NCBI GenBank assembly: GCA_022648685.1
Contig: JALCMW010000007.1
Coordinates: 36,986-100,985, forward strand
DNA from: Bacteroidales bacterium
GTDB taxonomy: Bacteria; Bacteroidota; Bacteroidia; Bacteroidales; UBA932
DNA: 64,000 nucleotides
Direction of reading: 5' to 3'
Shown here: piece by piece, positions 1 through 7,902 of the stretch
Position numbering within the stretch: the stretch's first letter is position 1
Layout of the letters: each line of letters opens with the position of its first letter
Notes under the pieces: generated by a model
The model's input: the letters and a program-made list of their open reading frames with translations, nothing else
What the model was told of the DNA's origin: nothing
The model's database searches: none
Program-made: the position numbers and the translations under genes

Positions 1-127
1 CGACAGATCAAGAAGGGTCATGCTCAAATGCGGGTTCGAATATGAAGGTTGCCTGCGTCAGTGCGAACAAAGATATGACGGGAAAATTTTCGACGTAGAA
101 TGTTATTCACTTTTATTGAAAAAATAA
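1..127 (+). CDS. GNAT-family N-acetyltransferase, C-terminal fragment (cut by window edge)
   Basis: The second forward frame is open from the window edge to a TAA at 125-127 and encodes about 41 residues, too short for the ORF track. The residues RRVMLKCGFEYEGCLRQ followed by a hydrophobic YSLLL ending match the last strand-helix-strand of RimJ/RimL-type acetyltransferases, whose usual pattern is 'S.rv.eK.GF..EG.lR......D...y.lL'. Such enzymes move an acetyl group from acetyl-CoA to an amine, often a ribosomal protein N-terminus or a small molecule. The acetyl-CoA binding loop lies outside the window, so the substrate cannot be judged. Confidence 0.7.
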   Translation, partial: DRSRRVMLKCGFEYEGCLRQCEQRYDGKIFDVECYSLLLKK

Positions 128-140
128 TTTTTTTTCATAT

Positions 141-156
141 ATTAGCCAGTGCTAAT
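141..156. promoter_or_regulatory. inverted repeat upstream of superoxide reductase (candidate operator)
   Basis: ATTAGC-CAGT-GCTAAT is a perfect 6-bp inverted repeat with a 4-bp centre. It ends 17 bp before the desulfoferrodoxin start codon, in an AT-rich stretch where the promoter and transcript start should lie. It has no T-run, so it is not a terminator. A repressor or redox/iron regulator site is a reasonable guess; the regulator is unknown. Confidence 0.4.
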
Positions 157-173
157 TTAAAAAAAGTAAAATT

Positions 174-557
174 ATGACAGAATTAAAACAAATTTACCGC
201 TGTGCCATATGCGGGAATATTATTGAAGTCGTACATGCCAGCAAAGGCACTTTAGTTTGCTGCGGACAACCTATGGAACTCCTTAAGGAGAATTCTACGG
301 ATGCAGCTACTGAGAAGCATGTTCCGGTTGTTGAAAAAACAGAGGATGGTTACAAAGTCACTGTCGGAGAGGTTGAGCATCCGATGATTGCAACACATTA
401 CATCGAATGGATCGAGCTCGTATCAGGAAACAAGGTTATGCGGAAATATTTACAGCCTGGCGATAAGCCGACAGCTTGTTTCAAGACAGATGCCAAAGAT
501 GTATATGCAAGGGCTTATTGCAATCTGCACGGACTTTGGAAATCAAAGAATATCTAA
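174..557 (+). CDS. dfx: desulfoferrodoxin (class I, 2Fe superoxide reductase)
   Basis: This cytoplasmic enzyme reduces superoxide to hydrogen peroxide without making oxygen, and is typical of anaerobes exposed to oxygen. The 127-residue length is normal for the two-iron class. Residues 1-37 are a desulforedoxin domain with the rubredoxin-like iron ligands C10-x2-C13 and C29-C30. Residues 40-127 are the catalytic neelaredoxin domain: H49 in EKHVPV, H69 in EHPM, H75 in HYIEW, C116 and H119 in CNLHG, which together form the His4-Cys1 centre II. E47 and K48, which act in catalysis in this family, are present. It stands alone between an upstream inverted repeat and a downstream hairpin terminator, so it is probably monocistronic. 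The ORF at 388-723 is a shadow. Confidence 0.96.
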   Translation: MTELKQIYRCAICGNIIEVVHASKGTLVCCGQPMELLKENSTDAATEKHVPVVEKTEDGYKVTVGEVEHPMIATHYIEWIELVSGNKVMRKYLQPGDKPTACFKTDAKDVYARAYCNLHGLWKSKNI

Positions 558-588
558 AAACAATATCCTTCTAAAATTTAACTTTATG

Positions 589-620
589 ACGGACATGCCT
601 GCAACGACATGCCCGTTTTT
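589..620 (+). terminator. rho-independent terminator of dfx
   Basis: ACGGACATG and CATGCCCGT pair over 9 positions with one mismatch around a 10-nt loop, followed directly by TTTTT. It begins 31 bp after the dfx stop codon. Confidence 0.75.
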
Positions 621-701
621 CGTTTCCCGGACAGAAAAGACCAAGACCAGGCAAAACTTTGATGAAACCTGCGCGGGAAGTGTGTGTGTAAATGAGTCTC
701 C

Positions 702-742
702 GTGGCCGCCCGTAGCCTCGTAAGCGGGTAGATCCGGCGAAC
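702..742. repeat. dispersed repeat type B, copy 1
   Basis: GTGGCCGCCCGTAGCCTCGT and the following AAGCGGGTAGATCCGGCGAAC align closely with copies at 60374 and 60844. A short stem (CCCGT with ACGGG in copy 3) and an outer GCCG/CGGC pairing make it a small hairpin. As at 60 kb, it lies next to a type-A element. Confidence 0.7.
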
Positions 743-830
743 GGCTGTGAAAATCAGACAGGAAGAAGAATAAATTCATTATTCAGGTATCTTCTATTTT
801 ACTTACTTATTTCTTTCATTCTTTTTTCTT

Positions 831-962
831 TTTGTTGTGCAACTTTCAGAGTGCGCTCCACCAAAAAATCATCGGAAGCGGCCACGCTCCAAATAGCTTA
901 AGTACTTAATAATAAGCTATTTAGCCTTCTGAGAGCATGGCCAGATCAGGCAAAAAAGTGCA
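831..962. repeat. dispersed hairpin repeat type A, copy 1 (single unit)
   Basis: The core unit is 877-945. GGCCACGCTC pairs with GAGCATGGCC (9 of 10), and inside it AAATAGCTTA pairs with TAAGCTATTT (10 of 10), giving a long two-stage hairpin. The flank with GTTGTGCAAC and GTGCGCTCCA is shared with the copy near 32.35 kb. After the unit, the sequence GCAAAAAAGTGCA is also shared with that copy, where two units stand in tandem, so copy 1 looks like a one-unit version. Confidence 0.75.
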
Positions 963-1005
963 AGGAAAGGCAAGTTCGATTATCAGCAGTTGGAGGCACG
1001 ACGGA

Positions 1006-3441
1006 TCAGTGACTGCGGATGGCCAAGGAGGCTTTGCCGAGGCCTTTGGCGGAAGCGGTGAAGACGATATCACCTTTCGTGGTGGAAGAACGGACTATTG
1101 CGGTGAGCTCGCCGCTGAAAAGATGCATCCGGGGCTCACGGAAAGAATCCAGACAGGTAGGGTCGCCGTTGGCCGAAGCTTCGAACTCCCCCGCTCCGCT
1201 TACATTAAACTTCACAAGCCGGTTTCCGGAAGGACAAAGATTCCCGTCACGATCGACAACCTTGACATTGATGAATACCAGATTATTACCGTCGGCTGAC
1301 AGTTTAGTCCTGTTTGGAGTAAGAACAAGATGATCCGGCTTCCCGGCTGTCTTTACAGTCCTCTCGGCGGCAACCTTTCCTTCGGCATCGTAAGCAACGG
1401 CCTTCAACTCCCCCGGTTCGTAAACAACATCGTTCCACATAAGCCGGAATCTCGCCATTTTCGAAGAATCATTCTTGCGACGGCGCCCATAACTCTTTCC
1501 ATTAACAAAAAGCTCGACTTCGGGATACGACGTATAAACAAAAACAGGGGTTACCTTGCCTTCCCTACCCTTCCAAGTCCAATGAGGCAGGATATGCAAA
1601 GTCGGTGAAGATTCATTCCAGACAGACCGGTACAGATAGTACCGGTCCTTTGGAATGTAGGCAAGATCGATTATACCGAAAAGGGAACTATGGCTCGGCC
1701 ATGCATCGGTATCATAAGGCGACGGCTCGCCAAGATAATCGAAGCCGCTCCATACGAACTGGCCTATAACCCAAGGATAATCTTCATCGGCTGCAAGATC
1801 GTCGTCCGGAATATTAGACCATGAACAATATTCCGTATCATAAGAAGAAGACTGATTGCCGGGATGCAAGACATCCCCGTTTTTCTCTATAGGAAAGAAA
1901 TACACACCGCGTGAACTTACGGTAGAAGCGGATTCTGAAGCAAAAAGAAGCCCCTGTGGCAGAACGGAATAAGCTTTTCTGTAATATGGGACTTTGTAAT
2001 TAAAACCGGGGATATCCAGGGAAGCAGCAAAACCATTGTCCAGAACGCTTCCTACCTGATCCATACCACATGTGACAGGTCTGGAAGGATCCTCATCATG
2101 GCAAATCTTTTCCAGCATCAATGCGGTTTTGTATCCATCAGGAGACCACTGTTCTCCTACCTCATTACCGATGCTCCACATCAAAACGGAAGGATGGTTT
2201 CTGAACTGGCGGACCATATCACGCACATCCGTTTCCGCCCATTTGTCGAAATAAAGGTTATACCCATTCTTGCTTTTAGGCTTTTCCCAGCTGTCAAAGG
2301 TTTCGACTATCATCATGAATCCCATACTGTCACACAAAGAGACCAGTTCGGGAGACGGCATATTGTGAGCCGTACGTATGGCATCGCAGCCCATGTCTTT
2401 AAGCAATTCCAATCTGTACTTCAGGGCAGACACGTTGATTCCGGCACCTAGTGGACCAAGATCATTGTGAAGGCAAACACCGTGGACCTTTCTCATTTTG
2501 CCATTAAGAAAAAAGCCCTTGTCAGGTATGAACTCTTCCGTCCTGACCCCGAATACGGTAGAATAGCAATCGGCAAGTTTCCCGTCAATGAATATTTCAG
2601 ATTCGGCGGAATACAGGGAAGGATGCTCGGGAGACCAAAGTGAAGGGTTGTCGACTGTAAAGTTCTGCCTGAAAGGAAGGGAGTCGTAAATCCTCCTTGT
2701 ATCATTCTTAGAAGTCACTACGTGTCCGTGTCCGTCTTTTATACGGGTGAGAATATTAAGAGATGAACCGGAAGGAACATTGTCCATGGAAATATAAAGC
2801 TTCACGGAAGCGAAGTCGCTGCCGATATGGCCGAAAACTACCTTCGTCCCCCAAATAGGGACATGGGCCTTGCCGGTGATAATAAGATGCACGTTCCTGT
2901 AAAGGCCGGCACCGGGATACCACCGGAAAGATTCGGGCTTATTCATCAAATGTACAGTAAGGGAATTACTGCCGGGATGTACTGCCGAGGATATGTCGCA
3001 ATAAAATGCACTGTAACCGTAAGGTCTGGAACCTACAAGGACACCGTTAAGGTAAACTTTCGCGTTGCTCATGGCCCCGTCGAAAAGCAAACCCAGGGAT
3101 TTGCCGGATATGTTATCTTCCGCAAGGACTATATCCCTTTTGTATATGCCTGTGCCTATATAGGGAAGCCCGCCTGTCCGTCCTGTCTTTATGGAAGCCT
3201 TCGTTTCATTATTCTGGGTGACTGCGACATTCTGAAGGTCGTTTTTCTTGTCGAAAGGACCATATATGGCCCAGTCGTGGGGAACAGTCACATTCTCCCA
3301 TACGCTCTCAGGAGATTCCTCGCCCCTGCAGAACTTCCAACCGCTTTCCAACAGGATATCTCTGCGCAGACATGAATTCCCGGCCGGAAGGGCAAAAGGC
3401 ACGGCACACGAAAGAAGTATCAACAATATAAATTTTTTCAT
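1006..3441 (-). CDS. GH2 beta-galactosidase, exported
   Basis: A family GH2 exo-glycosidase of 811 residues that probably removes terminal galactose from galacto-oligosaccharides in the periplasm. Residues 1-20 are a signal peptide. Next come the sugar-binding jelly-roll domain (about 30-190), an immunoglobulin-like domain (about 195-300), and the TIM barrel (about 305-600) with acid/base E427 in SIGNEVGEQW and nucleophile E503 in FASESAS. The C-terminal part (about 620-811) holds beta-sandwich domains of the kind seen in Bacteroides GH2 enzymes. It is the last gene of the galactan PUL, 6 bp after the GH53 gene. Neighbour GH53 makes beta-1,4-galacto-oligosaccharides, so beta-galactosidase is preferred over beta-mannosidase or beta-glucuronidase, which share the fold. 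Confidence 0.88.
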   Translation of the reverse strand: MKKFILLILLSCAVPFALPAGNSCLRRDILLESGWKFCRGEESPESVWENVTVPHDWAIYGPFDKKNDLQNVAVTQNNETKASIKTGRTGGLPYIGTGIYKRDIVLAEDNISGKSLGLLFDGAMSNAKVYLNGVLVGSRPYGYSAFYCDISSAVHPGSNSLTVHLMNKPESFRWYPGAGLYRNVHLIITGKAHVPIWGTKVVFGHIGSDFASVKLYISMDNVPSGSSLNILTRIKDGHGHVVTSKNDTRRIYDSLPFRQNFTVDNPSLWSPEHPSLYSAESEIFIDGKLADCYSTVFGVRTEEFIPDKGFFLNGKMRKVHGVCLHNDLGPLGAGINVSALKYRLELLKDMGCDAIRTAHNMPSPELVSLCDSMGFMMIVETFDSWEKPKSKNGYNLYFDKWAETDVRDMVRQFRNHPSVLMWSIGNEVGEQWSPDGYKTALMLEKICHDEDPSRPVTCGMDQVGSVLDNGFAASLDIPGFNYKVPYYRKAYSVLPQGLLFASESASTVSSRGVYFFPIEKNGDVLHPGNQSSSYDTEYCSWSNIPDDDLAADEDYPWVIGQFVWSGFDYLGEPSPYDTDAWPSHSSLFGIIDLAYIPKDRYYLYRSVWNESSPTLHILPHWTWKGREGKVTPVFVYTSYPEVELFVNGKSYGRRRKNDSSKMARFRLMWNDVVYEPGELKAVAYDAEGKVAAERTVKTAGKPDHLVLTPNRTKLSADGNNLVFINVKVVDRDGNLCPSGNRLVKFNVSGAGEFEASANGDPTCLDSFREPRMHLFSGELTAIVRSSTTKGDIVFTASAKGLGKASLAIRSH

Positions 3442-3447
3442 ATACCG

Positions 3448-4497
3448 TTATTTGAAAGCGTTCAGAGCCGCTGTTGGCTTCCCGCCTGCGAAACAGCCTT
3501 TGTTGTAACCCCCGTTGTATCCTGCCGGAGCTTCTGGCTCCCAATAGAAGATGCCTTTACACTCACCTCCTGTGTTATTTTCTGCTTTGAATCTAAGATC
3601 CTCGAGAAAAGCTTTGCAAGCCTCGGCCTTGTCATAGTCCATTCCGACTTCACAAATCATGACCGGCTTCCCGTAAGTCTTGTACACAGTATTGATATTG
3701 CTTATGCACGAATTGACGGAAGTCTGCCATGAATCAGCGTCCGGATAAAGAGACATGCCTATCATATCATATTTTCCTCCATATGTCTTCAGAGCATTGA
3801 ATATCCTTGTATAAAGGTAGAGTTTGTCTCCGCTGTCGATATGGATTATGACTTTGGCATCAGGGAATACGCTTTTCACGGCATCATAGCCTGCATTCAC
3901 GAGACCTGCGTAATTTTCGCCATTGGTATAGGCTCCGAGCGGATAAAGCATCCCGCCCCGTGTCTCATTACCCACCTGCACCCATTTCGGCGGGACTCCG
4001 TAGGTTTTGAGGAGATTCATCATCTCCTGGGTATGATCGGTTACAGCCTGTTCCAGTTGAGTTATATCATAGGATTTCCATGCCGACGGAGTTTCCTGAT
4101 TTGCAGGATCGGCCCAAGTATCGCTGTAATGGAAATCTATCATCACAGCAAGGCCGAGGGCAGCCGCACGGCGTGCCTTGACAAGCACGTCGCCGGTATT
4201 GTTCCAACCCTCTGAAGGATTTACCCAGACTCTCAGCCTGATTGAGTTAACTCCATATTCTTTAAGCAGGGCCATGCACTCGGTGCGGGTGCCGGTCGAA
4301 TCGTAAAATTCGTTCCCTTCTTTCTCGAGTTCGGTAACCCAACTGACGTCGGCGCCTTTGGCAAAGATACCAGCAGAATCCACAGGTTCCTTTGTAACAG
4401 GATTATCAGTCCCGTTTCCATTATCTTTGCCGCAAGATCCAACAGCGGCCAAAAGGATTGCCGCAGCTATTGGGAAAAAAAGTTTCGAAATTTTCAT
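3448..4497 (-). CDS. GH53 endo-beta-1,4-galactanase, surface lipoprotein
   Basis: This 349-residue enzyme cuts the backbone of pectic beta-1,4-galactan. The signal peptide ends in a lipobox (LAAVGSC, about C22), and the glycine/asparagine-rich residues after it (GKDNGNGTDN) are typical of lipoproteins that reach the outer surface in Bacteroidota. The catalytic domain begins near residue 45 (GADVSWVTELE). The acid/base is E178 in VQVGNETRGG and the nucleophile is E283 in MICEVGMDYD, both at the conserved GH53 positions. The C-terminal FYWEPEAP motif is also typical. It lies between a SusE/F-like lipoprotein and GH2 with gaps of 6 bp on each side, in one operon. This gene is the strongest evidence for the PUL substrate. 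Confidence 0.95.
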   Translation of the reverse strand: MKISKLFFPIAAAILLAAVGSCGKDNGNGTDNPVTKEPVDSAGIFAKGADVSWVTELEKEGNEFYDSTGTRTECMALLKEYGVNSIRLRVWVNPSEGWNNTGDVLVKARRAAALGLAVMIDFHYSDTWADPANQETPSAWKSYDITQLEQAVTDHTQEMMNLLKTYGVPPKWVQVGNETRGGMLYPLGAYTNGENYAGLVNAGYDAVKSVFPDAKVIIHIDSGDKLYLYTRIFNALKTYGGKYDMIGMSLYPDADSWQTSVNSCISNINTVYKTYGKPVMICEVGMDYDKAEACKAFLEDLRFKAENNTGGECKGIFYWEPEAPAGYNGGYNKGCFAGGKPTAALNAFK

Positions 4498-4503
4498 ATT
4501 TTT

Positions 4504-6273
4504 CTAATTTGCCTTTATACTATATTTCAATTGTGACGCATCGTTAAGATTCAACGTTATCGTACAACTGCCTGCAGCTATCGAAGGCATGAATTCGGAA
4601 GTTCCGGATTCAAGAACACCATCGGCATTCGAATCCGTATACACCCAGTTCCAGTCTCCGTTTATTATGAATTTAATACCGTATGTCCCCCATGATGCGG
4701 GATTGCAGGTCGCTGTCCACAATTTCGAAGCGCTGTCATATGTCATCACATCAGAAGTAAGCGACCAATTATTGAAATCTCCGGTAACTGCTATAGATGT
4801 TATTTCTGTCTTAGACCACGAGCGTGCTTTGTCAGTGAAATCCGCCTTTATGAAAAAATATCCTCCTGCATCGAACCATATGTTCCATTTGTCGCTTGAA
4901 CAATATAATCTGTAAAGACCTGTATTGTCAACTGGAGCGGATCCGTACACTTTTCCGCTGCCGTCCCGGGCATCGGTAAACAGGAAGTTCTCCCATTCGG
5001 CGGCATTGTAAAAACCGGTATAGATACCGTCAGTGGATGCCGAATAAAGGGAGTCTTTAAGACTTGTAATATCGTCTTTATCAACTACATATATCCATAA
5101 AGAAGAAGGTATGGCATAATCAGCATCAACGGGCCATTCGTCACCACCTTCTGTACCACCTCCTCCAATGGGCTGTTCTCCCGTCTTGAGCTTGTAAGTA
5201 CCTCTGTCAAGATAAAGGAAAAGAGTATAAGTACCTGCCGAAGGAATCGTAAGTCCGGTCGCGGAAGTTCCTTTGGAAAAAGTAATTATACTGTCCGCAG
5301 AGAAACCTATCGAGAAAGGAGTATCAACTGCCGAAGCATCATCGGTTCCCGTATTTATATCATACAGCTTGCCAGTATCGGATACTTTCAAGACTGTATT
5401 GTCCGAAGTTGTCGTTACTACAACACCCCAAAGATGGTCATCGGCATCGAATGTCATTGACAAGTCCGAGCCACCTGCATTCGCAGTCATTGTGGGGATA
5501 TATATCGTGGACCATTCTTTCTGTGAGTTGTTCATATAGACATAATGGCAGCCCTTTGTATTCGGGAACCAGCAGCTCCACATAGAGCTTGCCGAAGAAA
5601 GCATGAACGGAGTCCCTGGATCGCTGTCATTGCCCCATACGGTTCCGTCATTTTCGACGAAGTAGAAGTTCTGCCATGTTCCGGTTGTCACAGCGAAGCC
5701 TTCGTATTCCCCGTTCTGTTGGGCGGAAGTAAGATGGGCGAAAACGGTTTCCTCGCTATCGGTACCGCGCATACCCAGTTTGGACATATCTATTACGTAA
5801 GGAGTTACGTTGACTGTCATTACACCGCTGTATTTAGGATCAAGGTTATTTCCCAAAACCGATTTCAGCCTTATGTAAAGAGGAGCGGATAATGCATCCG
5901 CAAATCCGAGATTAAGGACAAGGGAATTGAGTTCATATACCGTAAACTGATAGGCATATACTCCTCCGTCAGGATTTACTTCCTTCACTTTGCCGGAGAA
6001 ATCCTCATTGGCACTGAATTGTATGATATTCGCAACAGCATTGTTAGGGGCTTTGTATGAACTATCGTTAAGAGAAATGGTTCCGTTGTCGCTCCAATAA
6101 AGGGAAAGAGCGAGGTCGGATGAAGTTGACGGCGTCAGTACAACAGATTGTGCGGAAGTACTCCCGGCTGTTACAGCGCTGAATGAGGTAGTGAGTCTCT
6201 CGCCGTCGTTGTCGCAGGAAACCGCGAATATGACGGCAACCAGCATCAATATTATATTCCTGTATATTTTCAT
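4504..6273 (-). CDS. SusE/SusF-like surface glycan-binding lipoprotein
   Basis: A 589-residue lipoprotein (lipobox FAVSC at about C20) with a SusE-type N-terminal Ig domain (about 25-175, ending TVNVTPYVID) followed by beta-rich modules. The last module (about 490-589) resembles the starch-binding modules of SusE/SusF, with aromatic motifs such as VTGDFNNWSLTSD. No catalytic residues are evident. It lies between susD and the GH53 gene, and probably binds galactan at the cell surface and hands it to the GH53 enzyme and the SusCD channel. The binding specificity is inferred from its neighbours, not read from the sequence. Confidence 0.82.
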   Translation of the reverse strand: MKIYRNIILMLVAVIFAVSCDNDGERLTTSFSAVTAGSTSAQSVVLTPSTSSDLALSLYWSDNGTISLNDSSYKAPNNAVANIIQFSANEDFSGKVKEVNPDGGVYAYQFTVYELNSLVLNLGFADALSAPLYIRLKSVLGNNLDPKYSGVMTVNVTPYVIDMSKLGMRGTDSEETVFAHLTSAQQNGEYEGFAVTTGTWQNFYFVENDGTVWGNDSDPGTPFMLSSASSMWSCWFPNTKGCHYVYMNNSQKEWSTIYIPTMTANAGGSDLSMTFDADDHLWGVVVTTTSDNTVLKVSDTGKLYDINTGTDDASAVDTPFSIGFSADSIITFSKGTSATGLTIPSAGTYTLFLYLDRGTYKLKTGEQPIGGGGTEGGDEWPVDADYAIPSSLWIYVVDKDDITSLKDSLYSASTDGIYTGFYNAAEWENFLFTDARDGSGKVYGSAPVDNTGLYRLYCSSDKWNIWFDAGGYFFIKADFTDKARSWSKTEITSIAVTGDFNNWSLTSDVMTYDSASKLWTATCNPASWGTYGIKFIINGDWNWVYTDSNADGVLESGTSEFMPSIAAGSCTITLNLNDASQLKYSIKAN

Positions 6274-6293
6274 CTCAAAAAAATTAATATCGG

Positions 6294-7883
6294 TTAATAA
6301 TTTTCATTTTGAAGATTCGGATTCGCGGAGAGTTCGGTTGCCGGTATAGGATAAATGTTGTATTTAGAATCAACGTTTTTACCGTCAGCTGCACCTCCTT
6401 TCCACTGCCACAAATAATCTTTGCCTGTGAACACGCCGAATCTTATCAGATCGGTTCTCCTTACGCATTCCCAGTAAAGTTCGCGAGCTCGTTCCTTGAG
6501 TATGTAATCAAGTGTCATGTCGGCATCTGTGATATCGCCGGAATTGTCCCCGTATGCACGTTCGCGAATTAAATTCAAATATCCGAGAGCATCGGCCCTT
6601 GTGGCACCAGTACCTCCCCTGATAACGGACTCGGCCAGCATGAGATAGACATCGGAAAGACGGAAAACAGGAAAATCGGTACTCACTCCGTCGGAAGTGG
6701 TATTGGAAGCTGCGGTTCCGTCATCCTTGAGATTGCTCCATTTCTCACAGAAATAGCCTTGGGTCTGATCGTCGATAGCTTTGTCAAGCCATTGTGTCTG
6801 CCCGTCGGTATAGAACATTGCACGTTTGTCAGTGGTACCGGTCTTGTCCGCAAACAATTCAGGGAGCTCGCCTCTCAGGCGGAACATCCCCCAAGGGCTT
6901 GTGACTCCGTAATCATCCGCTTTCTGTGAACTTGTACTTCCTACTTCCCCGCATATGATATAGGTTGTAGCTCCCCATGACATTGTGTAACCGGCATCGA
7001 CTACGAAAGGAAAGATAATCTCGTCCGTCCTTTTGTTGTTATCGGCATTGAAAAGGCCGGAATAATCGGAATCAAGGTGGAAACCATCCGCAATGACTTT
7101 CTTGCAATATGTTATACAGTCCGTATAATGGTCCCCGGCATCGAAGACAACGGCATTTAGATAAAGTTTTGCAAGTAAAGCTGCTGCTGCTGCGGAAGAA
7201 GCCCTTCCGTATTCGCATTCCGAAGGTGAAGGCAGATTTGCTTCCACGTCTTTCAATTCGGATTCTATGTAAGAAAACAATTGCGAATTGGTATAAGCCT
7301 TGGGGGTATAGGCTCCAACAGGATCATTTTCGGTAACGAAAGGACCCTGACCGAAAAGATCAAGTACATAATAATATGAAAGGGCCCGGAGAAAACGGGC
7401 TTCGTTCCTTTCATTCTTTATCTCAGTTTGTTCGGCATCCGTAAAGCCGGATATTTTGCCGTCTGCGGCATTGCGGATGAATTCGTTGCTTAAGGCTATC
7501 GTATAATACAGCCTGTAATAGACATCAGAGACCCACGGATCGTTGGCATCCCATGTCATATATGTAAGATTGCCTATATTATCGCCTTCCAGCCAGGTGC
7601 TGGCCAATTCATCTGTAGAAGCTTCCTCCAGATTGAAAAGGCCTCGCATCAGATCATAGCCGCTGTTGCTTGATATATCGGCGTTACCGCCGCCTTTTTC
7701 CTGTCCGGCTATTACATAGGAAGCATATATTTTGGCAAGGACAGATTTATAGTTCGAAGCCTTCGAATATACATCCTTAGATGTGGTTTTTGTAACCGGA
7801 ATCTGGTCGAGATCTCCCGTACAGGATGCGAAGATCATTACCGATATCGCGATGACGGATATATATGATATTATCTTTTTCAT
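6294..7883 (-). CDS. SusD-family glycan-binding lipoprotein (galactan PUL)
   Basis: A 529-residue RagB/SusD lipoprotein with lipobox IFASC (about C20). The tetratricopeptide-like helical core is visible (ERNEARFLRALSYYYVLDLFG, about 160-180), as is the conserved C-terminal part with DVYLMLAE and RARELYWECVRRTDLIRFG. SusD proteins form the lid over the SusC channel and bind oligosaccharide. It starts 19 bp after the susC stop and precedes the SusE/F-like gene by 20 bp, so it is co-transcribed. Substrate assignment to galactan rests on the operon. Confidence 0.93.
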   Translation of the reverse strand: MKKIISYISVIAISVMIFASCTGDLDQIPVTKTTSKDVYSKASNYKSVLAKIYASYVIAGQEKGGGNADISSNSGYDLMRGLFNLEEASTDELASTWLEGDNIGNLTYMTWDANDPWVSDVYYRLYYTIALSNEFIRNAADGKISGFTDAEQTEIKNERNEARFLRALSYYYVLDLFGQGPFVTENDPVGAYTPKAYTNSQLFSYIESELKDVEANLPSPSECEYGRASSAAAAALLAKLYLNAVVFDAGDHYTDCITYCKKVIADGFHLDSDYSGLFNADNNKRTDEIIFPFVVDAGYTMSWGATTYIICGEVGSTSSQKADDYGVTSPWGMFRLRGELPELFADKTGTTDKRAMFYTDGQTQWLDKAIDDQTQGYFCEKWSNLKDDGTAASNTTSDGVSTDFPVFRLSDVYLMLAESVIRGGTGATRADALGYLNLIRERAYGDNSGDITDADMTLDYILKERARELYWECVRRTDLIRFGVFTGKDYLWQWKGGAADGKNVDSKYNIYPIPATELSANPNLQNENY

Positions 7884-7902
7884 ATCTTATTCAATTTTTT
7901 AA

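Larger units (their letters stand above)
558..1005. other. gene-free interval holding dfx terminator and repeats B1 and A1
   Basis: No convincing coding region was found between dfx and the end of the convergent GH2 gene. The track ORFs here (543-779 minus, 937-1299 and 1019-1333 plus) run over repeats or are antisense to GH2. The interval contains the dfx terminator, one type-B hairpin and one type-A hairpin unit with its flank. Confidence 0.7.

Noticed and set aside
937-1299. Plus-strand ORFs at the end of GH2 (937-1299, 1019-1333)
   Set aside because: They run from repeat A into the antisense strand of the GH2 gene.
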